Source: CAKSHP01 sp045636325 (lineage in GTDB: Bacteria; Bacillota; Clostridia; UBA1381; UMGS1253). From it: a DNA stretch of 64,000 bases. The notes beneath the pieces are model-generated. The model was given only the letters and a program-made list of their open reading frames with translations. It did no database searches and had not been told where the DNA came from. The DNA is taken from assembly GCA_045636325.1 (NCBI GenBank), contig JAZTXH010000008.1:86723-150722 (forward strand), written 5' to 3'. This document shows, in pieces, positions 25,854 through 33,326 of the stretch; the stretch's first letter is position 1; each line of letters opens with the position of its first letter. A program made the translations under genes and the position numbers.

Positions 25854-26693
25854 ATGGCTTTAATTAAATGCCCAGAATGTGGTAAAGAAATATCAAACAA
25901 GGCTACTACTTGTATTAATTGTGGCTTCCCATTATCAGAGTTAGAAAACACAACAGTTGTTGAAGAAACACCCAGCATTGGAAATACACCTAGTAAAGAA
26001 GTCATTTATTATGACCTATCACAAATACGAATTAAGACTATTTTTGATAATGGACTTGAAGACGGTGCAACTGGAATTTGTAATGAAAACACTATTGAAT
26101 ATGAATATAGAGTGGAAAATGGAAATGTCTATATAACTAGACGCCCAGGTGTTGTTGTTAAACTTATAATTGATGGAGATTTTCTTGTTTGTGAAAATGG
26201 AAAATATGACGGATATATTCCAAACGAAAGCACATTCAATGCTACTTGCTCACACGAAAATTTTATGGGGAATATAGATAAACATTCATTTAGAGATGAC
26301 GGAACTTACTCTGGCGTTTCTTTTGGCAAACCAGATAATGGAACTTATAGAAGAGAAGGACAAATAATTGTATTATGTGGCAATAGCACTGGAGGTGTTC
26401 CAAATGCTAATTTAATACATAATAACGAGTTTTATATAGCATCATACATAAAAGAAGAAAGAGTTGCGAATTTCAAGGAATTATTCCCTGAAATTGAAAA
26501 TGGTAAAAAAATATCATATTCAGCACCAATTTCAAGACCGACTACACCTGCTGTAAAATGCCCTTACTGCCAATCTGAAAACACAAAGAAGATTTCATCA
26601 ACCGCAAAAGCGGTTAATGTTGCGTTGTTTGGTATTTTTGGAAACAAGAGAAAATATCAATGGCATTGTAATAACTGTAATTCAGATTTTTAA
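25854..26693 (+). CDS. zinc-ribbon protein with two cysteine modules
   Basis: 279 residues with AAAGGAG upstream. An N-terminal zinc ribbon, CPECGKEI ... CINCGFPL, is followed by a ~190-residue beta-rich middle part of unknown function (FRDDGTYSGVSFG, DNGTYRREGQIIVLCG). A second C-terminal module is CPYCQSENTKKISS ... WHCNNCNSDF. Such double-ribbon proteins are frequent cargo in Firmicutes phages and elements. It has its own promoter. Confidence 0.65.
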   Translation: MALIKCPECGKEISNKATTCINCGFPLSELENTTVVEETPSIGNTPSKEVIYYDLSQIRIKTIFDNGLEDGATGICNENTIEYEYRVENGNVYITRRPGVVVKLIIDGDFLVCENGKYDGYIPNESTFNATCSHENFMGNIDKHSFRDDGTYSGVSFGKPDNGTYRREGQIIVLCGNSTGGVPNANLIHNNEFYIASYIKEERVANFKELFPEIENGKKISYSAPISRPTTPAVKCPYCQSENTKKISSTAKAVNVALFGIFGNKRKYQWHCNNCNSDF

Positions 26694-26727
26694 TCAAAAA
26701 TATGTTATATTCTGACATTTTCTGCCG

Positions 26728-26911
26728 TATAATATAGAGTAAGGGAAACCTTACACTCTCATATCTATTTTGTTAGTCTAAACAAAATAACAATGGCAGG
26801 AAACAAAATGGTTAAGAAATGTATAATCCCTGCCCCATAGGGCAGGTTAAATACAAATGGTAGGAATATTCAAAAACCGTCAGAATGTGTTTTTACATTC
26901 TGGCGGTTTTT
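26728..26911 (+). ncRNA. structured non-coding RNA upstream of the cargo genes
   Basis: A -10 box TATAAT (26728-26733) is followed by four hairpins in 173 nt: GTAAGG-GAAA-CCTTAC (26739-26754), TATTTTGTT-loop-AACAAAATA (26766-26789), CCTGCCC-CATA-GGGCAGG (26829-26846), and a 17-bp terminator stem ending in TTTTT (26872-26911). GGCAGG at 26795-26800 can compete for CCTGCC, and ATGG(C/T)AGGAA occurs twice (26793, 26858). The RNA is terminated 18 bp before the next start codon. The -35 box is weak. No Rfam family was recognised by eye. Confidence 0.6.
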
Positions 26912-26929
26912 CTATTAAGGCGGTGTATT

Positions 26930-27880
26930 ATGAATAGTTTATTTTCAGTTGATTTATCAAAAATGAATTACAAAGAGATTGCCGATTGGATTATCAGTTG
27001 CCGACAATATGTAGTTCGTGAAAATTTTGATAGAATTGAAGATTATTATATTGAATTAGAAAAGTTCTGTGATGAATGGGAAAAACATTCAGAAGCCAAT
27101 AAAAGTATTTACCAAAGTGAAAAATATAAGAAAGCGATTGTTTATGTTTCATACCGAGATATGATTTCGTTCCATTTTGATTTCGGTAGTGGAAAAGAAA
27201 AAATCAATCCTTTTATTTATAACTTTGAAAATTCTATTTTTGCTTCTAACAAGATAGAAAACGAACTTTCACAACAGTTTAACAAGTATTATGACAAACT
27301 GATTAAGATTTTTGAAGAAGAAAAAGAAGTGGAAGATACAGAAAAGGAAACACATAAAAAATCATACAAGGAAAAATTACACGATATTCTTGTGAATGAA
27401 CGATTTAACACATTAACAATAAGAACAAGGGTATTTGTTAATAACAAGTGGCTTAAATCTGCTTCCTATGATGAATTTTTGAAAGAGTGCGACAATCAAA
27501 GAAATTATGAGATTGAATTCATAGAAAAAACCACCAAAGGTAATTCCGTTAAGGCTATGGACGAATATGGTATTTCTTCATCTAATTACAACGAGTTCAG
27601 AAGTGAAAACTACTGCGAACAAGAATTTAAGAAGAAGATGTTTGTAAATATTGCTTTTGCTTTATCGTTGCCATACACCCTTGCGGAAAGACTTTTGAAC
27701 TTCAACGGAAGCACTATGAAATATAGCGATAGAATTTTTGATGTGATTTGTAAAAAGGCATTTTTCATTGGTTTCAGCAGAAATATGGCAAATGACCTTA
27801 TAAAAAAGAAAAATCTTGAAATCAAAAACAACTTTGCTTCTTATAAAGAGATACCTAATTTAGATAAAAATAGAAAATAG
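26930..27880 (+). CDS. unknown 316-residue protein with C-terminal HTH-like domain
   Basis: Starts at ATG 26930 with AAGGCGG upstream. The N-terminal ~130 residues are helical and charged and include R-D-x4-H at 76-82 (YRDMISFHF), which fits the spacing of a HEPN RNase motif but is unproven. A lysine/glutamate-rich linker lies at ~125-150. The C-terminal ~110 residues (DEYGISSSNYNEF ... IAFALSLPYTLAERLL ... SDRIFDVIC) match the layout of an HTH-type domain often fused to toxins or macro domains in Clostridia. It is expressed behind the RNA terminator, an arrangement like type III toxin-antitoxin loci. Confidence 0.6.
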   Translation: MNSLFSVDLSKMNYKEIADWIISCRQYVVRENFDRIEDYYIELEKFCDEWEKHSEANKSIYQSEKYKKAIVYVSYRDMISFHFDFGSGKEKINPFIYNFENSIFASNKIENELSQQFNKYYDKLIKIFEEEKEVEDTEKETHKKSYKEKLHDILVNERFNTLTIRTRVFVNNKWLKSASYDEFLKECDNQRNYEIEFIEKTTKGNSVKAMDEYGISSSNYNEFRSENYCEQEFKKKMFVNIAFALSLPYTLAERLLNFNGSTMKYSDRIFDVICKKAFFIGFSRNMANDLIKKKNLEIKNNFASYKEIPNLDKNRK

Positions 27881-27891
27881 GAGAACTTATT

Positions 27892-28905
27892 ATGAATTTT
27901 GAGAATATCATAAATAAATTTATTGATTATCTTGAAAAAGAACTAAAAGAATTATCATCCGTTACATATAAAAGAAAGATTTATGTTTTCTATGAATATG
28001 TTACGATTAAACTACAAGCAAAAGATGTTAATTTTCAAAGTATTCTAACGGCAATGAGAACAGAACAATTTTTAGAAGCATTAGAATATTATGTGAAAAC
28101 TTATAATATTAAATTTGCCACAACTGCTTGGAACTATTTTTTTGCCATTTCAAGTTTTTATCAATTTCTTTATGACGAGTTTAACTGGGAAAATAAACTT
28201 TTTTCAAACAAAAGCGAAAATGCTGAACTAAAAAAATGTTTTGAAGAAAAAATAGTTGAGTTAAAATTAAATACAAGTGAAAGAGTATTTCCGTTATCAA
28301 ATGAACAAGCACGAGAGTTTATTTCATTATGCGATGAGATGTTAAGTATGTCAGATGATGAAATTTTAGACGGACATACTAACGGAGATTTTTCTAATTA
28401 CATATCTTCACTTATATGTAAAATAATTATATTGTATGGAACAAAGAATAATGTAATTAACAATATAAAACTTGATGACTACAATCCTGCTCTAAATAAA
28501 TTAAAAATAAATGATTTGTGGATACATCTTCCAGACAAATTAGCATTACAGATGTTGCGATATATTAAAATAAGAGAAAAATTAATAGAAGGAACAAAGA
28601 GTGACAAACTATTTGTTGATATAGTAAAGAATAGAAGAAATCTTGCTTATTCAAAAATGTTTAAGGTGCTAAATAAATTTATGGGATATGATAAGGGCGG
28701 TGCTATTGCTAAATACGGAATTGTTCAAATGATACAATCTGGTGTTCCGTCTGGTTTGATAAAAAAATTTACTGGATATAAAGATGTTGTATTTAACCAT
28801 TGTGTTGAAATTGTTGATGAACAAAGTGGTATCGTTTTAATGAATGAGAAAAGCAAATTGTTAGATACAACTTTCAGAAAGCAAGAATTGTTTGATATAA
28901 TGTGA
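27892..28905 (+). CDS. catalytically dead tyrosine-recombinase-like protein
   Basis: 337 residues, GGAG upstream, 11 bp after the preceding gene. The layout is XerC-like: an N-terminal SAM-like domain (YLEKELKELSSVTYKRKIY; SSFYQFLYDEFNW), then a catalytic-domain fold with KIIILYGTKNNVINNIKLDDYNP in place of box I and AKYGIVQMIQSGVPSGLIKK plus FTGYKDV in place of box II. The box I Arg, the HxxR pair, the LGH His and the final Tyr are all replaced. It may therefore bind DNA without cutting it. Co-transcribed with the 316-aa gene. Confidence 0.65.
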   Translation: MNFENIINKFIDYLEKELKELSSVTYKRKIYVFYEYVTIKLQAKDVNFQSILTAMRTEQFLEALEYYVKTYNIKFATTAWNYFFAISSFYQFLYDEFNWENKLFSNKSENAELKKCFEEKIVELKLNTSERVFPLSNEQAREFISLCDEMLSMSDDEILDGHTNGDFSNYISSLICKIIILYGTKNNVINNIKLDDYNPALNKLKINDLWIHLPDKLALQMLRYIKIREKLIEGTKSDKLFVDIVKNRRNLAYSKMFKVLNKFMGYDKGGAIAKYGIVQMIQSGVPSGLIKKFTGYKDVVFNHCVEIVDEQSGIVLMNEKSKLLDTTFRKQELFDIM

Positions 28906-28909
28906 TACT

Positions 28910-28952
28910 AAAAAACTGATGTTATTCCAAAACGGAACAACATCAGTTTTTT
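28910..28952 (+). terminator. terminator of the cargo operon
   Basis: 14-bp stem AAAAAACTGATGTT / AACATCAGTTTTTT closing the two-gene operon, with an inner GTTCC-type pairing. Confidence 0.85.
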
Positions 28953-28966
28953 AGTTCTCTTATAAT

Positions 28967-28988
28967 TTGTGGTAAAATTGTGGTAAAA
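28967..28988 (+). repeat. right arm-type integrase sites
   Basis: Two tandem copies of TTGTGGTAAAA (28967-28977, 28978-28988), the same 11-bp unit as at the left end. Confidence 0.55.
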
Positions 28989-28997
28989 CCCAAAAAG

Positions 28998-29029
28998 AAA
29001 ATCCCAGAAACGGCTTGTTTCTGGGATTT
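28998..29029. terminator. element-borne terminator now serving rpsI
   Basis: 13-bp stem AAATCCCAGAAAC / GTTTCTGGGATTT between the right arm sites and the rpsI stop. It replaces the original terminator that the insertion moved 9.4 kb away. Confidence 0.75.
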
Positions 29030-29038
29030 GTAGTAGAT

Positions 29039-29052
29039 AATAATTATCTCTT
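29039..29052. repeat. right attachment core inside the end of rpsI
   Basis: AATAATTATCTCTT, identical to 19660-19673. On the minus strand it covers the last two rpsI codons (AAG AGA) and the TAA. Confidence 0.75.
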
Positions 29053-29439
29053 ACTAAACTGTGGAGCACGACGAGCTGCCTTTAAGCCGTACTTCTTTCT
29101 TTCCTTCATTCTCGGGTCACGAGTAAGGAATCCAGCCTTCTTTAATGCACCGCGAAGTTCACCGTCAAACTCAAGAAGAGCACGGGCGATACCCAAACGG
29201 ATAGCACCTGCCTGACCTGTGAAACCACCACCGGAAACATTAGCAATAACATCAAACTTTGCACCTGTTTCTGTAAGAGTCAAAGGTTGACGAACGATTA
29301 CTTTTAATGTTTCTAAACCAAAATAATCATCAATACTTCTTTTGTTTATTGTTATTTCTCCTTTACCAGGTACTAAACGTACTCTTGCAACGGAGCTCTT
29401 TCTTCTGCCTGTACCGTAATAAAATGCTTTATCTGCCAT
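29044..29439 (-). CDS. rpsI: 30S ribosomal protein S9
   Basis: 131 residues, complete. Conserved YYGTGRRKSSVARVRLVPGKGEI at the N-terminus, GGGFTGQAGAIRLGIARAL in the middle and the basic C-terminal tail ending QFSKR, which reaches the P-site tRNA. The last codons and the stop are also the attachment site of the neighbouring element, whose insertion leaves the protein unchanged. Follows rplM by 17 bp. Confidence 0.97.
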   Translation of the reverse strand: MADKAFYYGTGRRKSSVARVRLVPGKGEITINKRSIDDYFGLETLKVIVRQPLTLTETGAKFDVIANVSGGGFTGQAGAIRLGIARALLEFDGELRGALKKAGFLTRDPRMKERKKYGLKAARRAPQFSKR

Positions 29440-29456
29440 TTTCGTCTTCCTCCTTC

Positions 29457-29891
29457 TTATTTAATTTCGCCTGTCCAAGCCTGGGGTCTCTGAGCTGCAT
29501 TTTCATGCTCGCTGCCTTTGTAAACGCGAAGTCTCTTAAGAGCCTTTGTGCCAAGAGTGTTATGGGGAAGCATACCTTCAACTGCCATATACATAGCCTC
29601 GTCACTCTTTTCAGCCATCAAGTTCTTATACTTGATTTCCTTAAGACCGCCAACCCAGCCTGTGTGGTAGTAACGAATTTTCTGGTCAATTTTCTTACCT
29701 GTAAGAACCGCTTTGTCTGTGTTAACAATAATTACATAATCACCGCAATCAACATTGGGCGTAAAAGTAGGAAGATGCTTACCTCTAAGAATAGAAGCTG
29801 CAGCAGCAGCAACTCTGCCAAGGGGCTTATCTGTTGCATCTATAATGTACCAATTTTTTTTGTCATCAGCTTTTGCCATATAGCTACTCAT
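29457..29891 (-). CDS. rplM: 50S ribosomal protein L13
   Basis: 144 residues from ATG 29891 (MSSYMAKADDKKNWY), with AAGGAGG eight bases upstream; the ATG at 29948 lies inside the leader. L13 signatures: WYIIDATDKPLGRVAAAAASILRGK, CGDYVIIVNTDKAVLTGKK, and MLPHNTLGTKALKRLRVYKG. First gene of the rplM-rpsI operon. Confidence 0.97.
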   Translation of the reverse strand: MSSYMAKADDKKNWYIIDATDKPLGRVAAAAASILRGKHLPTFTPNVDCGDYVIIVNTDKAVLTGKKIDQKIRYYHTGWVGGLKEIKYKNLMAEKSDEAMYMAVEGMLPHNTLGTKALKRLRVYKGSEHENAAQRPQAWTGEIK

Positions 29892-30000
29892 AAAATGTAC
29901 CTCCTTAAAATATTCAATAGTTTCAGGTATATGCCGTGAAATACACACACCCGATCATTGTTACCTATGATATTGTAATACAAAAGTTTCCTTTTGTCAA
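29892..30000 (-). promoter_or_regulatory. promoter and putative L13 leader
   Basis: Minus strand: consensus TTGACA (29995-30000), 17-bp spacer, TACAAT (29972-29977), then about 75 nt of leader before rplM, with GGTAACAATGATCGGGTGTG and CACGGCATATACC blocks. Firmicutes often have an autoregulatory L13 leader at this place; the family match was not computed. Confidence 0.6.
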
Positions 30001-30106
30001 GTACTTTTTAAAAAAAATTAATTTATTTTTTCAAAACTCTTGTTTTCTTCGATTTTCTCTCTAAATCTCTTTATATCTCAGTTTTAATTTTTTAAAAAAA
30101 CTAAAT

Positions 30107-30142
30107 AAATATACCCTTACAATTAATTGTAAGGGTATATTT
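30107..30142 (-). terminator. terminator of greA
   Basis: Perfect 36-bp palindrome: AAATATACCCTTACAATT and its complement, immediately after the greA stop. It probably also insulates the rplM promoter side. The DNA from 30001 to 30106 shows nothing else. Confidence 0.85.
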
Positions 30143-30619
30143 TTAGCTGATTTCAAGAATTTTAAAAGTAACAACCCCACCGGGAGTTTCAACATTTACA
30201 ACGTCACCGACTTTTTTACCGATTAAGGCTTTACCTACGGGAGATTCATAAGAAAGTTTATTGTTAGCAGGGTCTGATTCTGTAGGACCTACGATTGCGT
30301 AAATTTCATCTTCTTTAAATTCTTCATCAAATAATTTAACTGTTTTACCTACGCTAACACTATCTGTAGAGCCATTGTTATCTTCTACAACATGCGCAAC
30401 TTTTAACATACCTTCAATTTGTGCAATTCTTGCTTCAACCTGAGCCTGTTCGTTTTTTGCCTCGTCATACTCAGAATTTTCAGATAAATCACCAAAAGCT
30501 AAAGCTTGTTTGATTTTTTCTGATACTTCTTTTCTTTTTACTAATTTTAATTGGTCTAGTTCTTCTTCTAATTTCCGAAGACCTTCCGCTGTCATCAATA
30601 TTTCTTTTGCGTTTGCCAT
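30143..30619 (-). CDS. greA: transcription elongation factor GreA
   Basis: 158 residues, standard length. N-terminal coiled coil (TAEGLRKLEEELDQLKLVKR ... GDLSENSEYDEAKNEQ, with the acidic DLSENSEYDEA tip that works in the RNAP secondary channel) and C-terminal FKBP-like domain (YAIVGPTESDP, SPVGKALIGKKVGDVV). It rescues backtracked RNA polymerase. Monocistronic. Confidence 0.97.
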   Translation of the reverse strand: MANAKEILMTAEGLRKLEEELDQLKLVKRKEVSEKIKQALAFGDLSENSEYDEAKNEQAQVEARIAQIEGMLKVAHVVEDNNGSTDSVSVGKTVKLFDEEFKEDEIYAIVGPTESDPANNKLSYESPVGKALIGKKVGDVVNVETPGGVVTFKILEIS

Positions 30620-30708
30620 TTTATATTTACTCCTCCTCGGGCAACCTAATGTAACCCAAATATTCTTATTTCAAAAATATAACTTTATAAATTATACAGT
30701 AAAAAATA

Positions 30709-31566
30709 TTATTTGTCAAGCATTATTTTGCTTTTTGCACAAAAACCGTTAAAAATTGCACCTGAATCATTAAGAGTTGCGGAAATATCTCCATTTGAAA
30801 TAACATCCGTGTTACAAAGATATAAAAGGAATTCTGCAAATTTATTATCAAATACTGTAAAATAGGGAAGTAGTTTGTTAAATGAAGAGGGCATTTTAAA
30901 TTTTAGAGAATTTAAACAATAAAATTGATATTCTCCCGCAATATCCACTATAACTGTTTTTTCATCTGTACATAAATCTGATACTTTATCAAGAAGAAAC
31001 AAAAAATCGTATGACTTATTTAGAGTTATGTCGGTTTGGGTATCTATACACAAACCGTAGACATTTAATAAATCATTGCTGTACTCTTCAAGTTTTTCAG
31101 AGTTCTCACTTATTATTGTGATATTTTTAAAATGTTGCGCAAAGTCACATAAAATTTTAAAACCAGTGTGATTAAAATTTTTTTGATATATCCCGATTTT
31201 TGCGTTTTCTTTATCAAATTTAAATTGTTGTACAAGCTTTAATGCACCATATACGGCATATTCTTTTAAAACTGTTTTTCCGTCAGGAATTGTAAAATAT
31301 TTTTTTAAATCTGAAAATTCACTGCAATCTGTGATTCCGGCACAATGTAGGCAATAGATTTCGTTTTTTTGGAGTGTTTTCAAAAGCTTTTCTGAAAGTT
31401 TTTTTCGCTTTTTACTATCCAAGGCATAGAAACAATCTGTTGTGTAGGGAAGGTTAATTATAAAAAGCGGTTCTTCAATATCTGAAACATTAATATATTC
31501 ACACTTAAATAATGATTTAAAAAGCTTTTTTTTATAGGTGCTGCAAGTTATTACGGCACATTTCAT
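30709..31566 (-). CDS. hypothetical Rossmann-like protein
   Basis: 285 residues, soluble. It starts MKCAVITCSTYKKKLF with a beta-strand/turn suggestive of a nucleotide-binding fold, later NAKIGIYQKNFNHTGFKILCDFA and ITIISENSEKLEEY, similar to a Rossmann unit of synthetase or dehydrogenase type. No catalytic motif recognised. Stands alone between greA and a lipoprotein gene; function unknown. Confidence 0.6.
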   Translation of the reverse strand: MKCAVITCSTYKKKLFKSLFKCEYINVSDIEEPLFIINLPYTTDCFYALDSKKRKKLSEKLLKTLQKNEIYCLHCAGITDCSEFSDLKKYFTIPDGKTVLKEYAVYGALKLVQQFKFDKENAKIGIYQKNFNHTGFKILCDFAQHFKNITIISENSEKLEEYSNDLLNVYGLCIDTQTDITLNKSYDFLFLLDKVSDLCTDEKTVIVDIAGEYQFYCLNSLKFKMPSSFNKLLPYFTVFDNKFAEFLLYLCNTDVISNGDISATLNDSGAIFNGFCAKSKIMLDK

Positions 31567-31619
31567 ATTAATAATATATCCTTTCGATGTGTTGTTTTAT
31601 ACATTATATGAAAGTTAAA

Positions 31620-31659
31620 CAAAAAAATGTGTGCTTTTTTTGAACACACATTTTTTTTG
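31620..31659 (-). terminator. terminator of the deacetylase-like gene
   Basis: Stem ATGTGTG / CACACAT embedded in A- and T-runs, directly after the stop at 31661. Confidence 0.75.
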
Positions 31660-31660
31660 T

Positions 31661-32866
31661 TTACGCATCGTAATTAGGATCATTATAGACATCCAGTCGA
31701 ACATCGTCAAGTATAACATCTGCATCAAAGAATTTTGAAAGAGACTCTTTCTGGAATCTTAATGCTATACCGTCAAAGTGCCAACGTTGGGTTACGACAC
31801 CGTTGGATGCGTAATAATAATACGCTTCATCACCAACGCCACACAGAATCTTAAAGCCTTTATCAGAAAACATATCAAACTTTGAATCAGTAACAGGAAC
31901 AGTGCTTCCAAATGGGTAGAGATATACTTCGGTAGGACCAATAAGGTATTCTATTTCATCAATCCATTTTTGGGTGTCATATTCAAGTTTATCATAACTA
32001 ATGGAAGATGCATCGTAATGACCATAACTGTGGGATGCAAAGGTCCAACCTGTTTCTTTTAATCTTTTTATAACAGGCTTTACGGCTTCAATTTCCTTTT
32101 CTCGGTCAGGGTTGGGAATTCTGTCTCCTTGCAAATCTTCAGGATTACGTATCTTTGATTGCGTTCTGTAACCTAAAATACCTTCGTAACCTGTGACACC
32201 TATAATTCCTTTTGCTCCGTTCCAGGAAAAATCAGGGTGTTTTTTTACAAAATCATCAAGCATCGGAACAATAGCAAGGTCACGGCGGATTTCTTCTTTT
32301 TCGGTTTCGGGGTCAACTGTAAACGCTGAAACCTCGTTATTATCATCAACAACAAGTTTGTGAACGGTGCCATTTTCTATCATATATTCATAGTAATTTG
32401 TGTCGTCAATTGACAGAATGAAAGGAATTTTTTCAGGAGGAAGCATAAGTGTTTTTTGCTTATAGCGTCCGGTTTCCTTGTCAAATTGATAAACATCCTC
32501 AATGTTAATAAGTATGTAATTATTTTTATACATTTCTTCTAAAATACGGCCAAACTCAGTTGCAGTTACGAAATAGTCATCAAAACCTTTGGACATATAA
32601 TCAAGATCGAATGCAAGTTCAGGATACGCTACTAACGGATGGAAAAACACATGGTCAACCCAGTCTGTATATTCCACAAGCTCACCTTCATAAACATATG
32701 GTGTTGGTTCAGGTGATGGTTCTACAACATCAGTGCTTGCTGGCTTTGCTTCTTTATTAGCGCTGCATGATATAAGAGAAAAGATTCCTGCAATGATTAA
32801 AATAATGAAAACGCAGGTGCATATTATAAATTTCGTAAATTTTTTTTTGTTCGTGACTTTTAGCAT
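31661..32866 (-). CDS. polysaccharide-deacetylase-like lipoprotein (CE4 fold)
   Basis: 401 residues. A membrane anchor with lipobox LISC (Cys34) and a Pro/Glu-rich linker are followed by a NodB-like domain: IPFILSIDDTNYY (Asp154-Asp155), the metal-binding pair His279 and His283 in FASHSYGHYDAS, and EVYLYPFGS. Such proteins deacetylate peptidoglycan or other glycans at the cell surface. The first motif is DD-T rather than the classical TFDDG, so activity is likely but not certain. Confidence 0.8.
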   Translation of the reverse strand: MLKVTNKKKFTKFIICTCVFIILIIAGIFSLISCSANKEAKPASTDVVEPSPEPTPYVYEGELVEYTDWVDHVFFHPLVAYPELAFDLDYMSKGFDDYFVTATEFGRILEEMYKNNYILINIEDVYQFDKETGRYKQKTLMLPPEKIPFILSIDDTNYYEYMIENGTVHKLVVDDNNEVSAFTVDPETEKEEIRRDLAIVPMLDDFVKKHPDFSWNGAKGIIGVTGYEGILGYRTQSKIRNPEDLQGDRIPNPDREKEIEAVKPVIKRLKETGWTFASHSYGHYDASSISYDKLEYDTQKWIDEIEYLIGPTEVYLYPFGSTVPVTDSKFDMFSDKGFKILCGVGDEAYYYYASNGVVTQRWHFDGIALRFQKESLSKFFDADVILDDVRLDVYNDPNYDA

Positions 32867-32944
32867 TAATAAAATCCCCCTTGCTGTAATTATAATACAA
32901 TTATATTACAATTATCGACAAAGAGCAAGAGGGAAAATAAAAAA

Positions 32945-33325
32945 TTATATAATATTTTCAAAACTGAAAGCTGTGGTTTCAGTTACACAGTTTATACTTG
33001 CGCGCAATTCTGATACTGAGAGCATCGCTTCTGCACTGTCAAATGTCTGCAGGAAATTTTCAAGCTGAAGAACAGCGTTATCAATATCAAAAAGTAGTTC
33101 ATGCTCAATAATCAAACTAAGTTTAAATCGCATTTTTAACCATTTATCAGAAAAAATTTTTAATTCTTCTTTTAGAGTTTGAATATCTTCTTTTTGAACG
33201 GCATTTTCTATTTTATTTGTGTGTTCAACAAGCGTCTGCATATAGTTTGTTGTAACTATAAGTTCTGTGATGCCCAATGTGGTAATACATAAAAAAATTA
33301 TAAAAGATACGCTAACTGCTTTCAT
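32945..33325 (-). CDS. DUF4363 family protein
   Basis: 126 residues from ATG 33325 with GAGGAAA upstream. One N-terminal membrane segment (VSFIIFLCITTLGITELIV) and an extracytoplasmic helical domain (KWLKMRFKLSLIIEHELLFDIDNAVLQLENFL) typical of DUF4363. It follows a DUF421 gene by one base, the pairing usual in spore-forming Clostridia. Function unknown. Confidence 0.8.
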   Translation of the reverse strand: MKAVSVSFIIFLCITTLGITELIVTTNYMQTLVEHTNKIENAVQKEDIQTLKEELKIFSDKWLKMRFKLSLIIEHELLFDIDNAVLQLENFLQTFDSAEAMLSVSELRASINCVTETTAFSFENII

Positions 33326-33326
33326 T

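Larger units (their letters stand above)
19660..29052. mobile_element. 9.4-kb integrative element inserted in the 3' end of rpsI
   Basis: Bounded by a 14-bp direct repeat AATAATTATCTCTT (19660-19673 and 29039-29052). The right copy includes the rpsI stop codon and last two codons, so rpsI stays intact. Contents: integrase and excisionase-like gene at the left end, antirestriction ArdA, two winged-helix-like proteins, a HUH replication/mobilisation protein, zinc-ribbon proteins, and an RNA plus two-protein cargo module at the right end. No conjugative coupling protein, VirB4 or tet-type gene is present, so at most it is mobilisable by another element. The genes at 23.2-25.6 kb prefer C-ending codons (GCC, ACC), unlike the host. 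Confidence 0.85.

Noticed and set aside
26728..26911. Classical ToxIN-type type III antitoxin RNA
   Set aside because: No tandem repeats of 30-40 nt are present and the following protein is much longer than ToxN-like toxins; only the layout is similar.
29307..29939. Long plus-strand open frame across rpsI-rplM
   Set aside because: Shadow of the ribosomal protein genes on the other strand; no ribosome binding site or recognisable protein.
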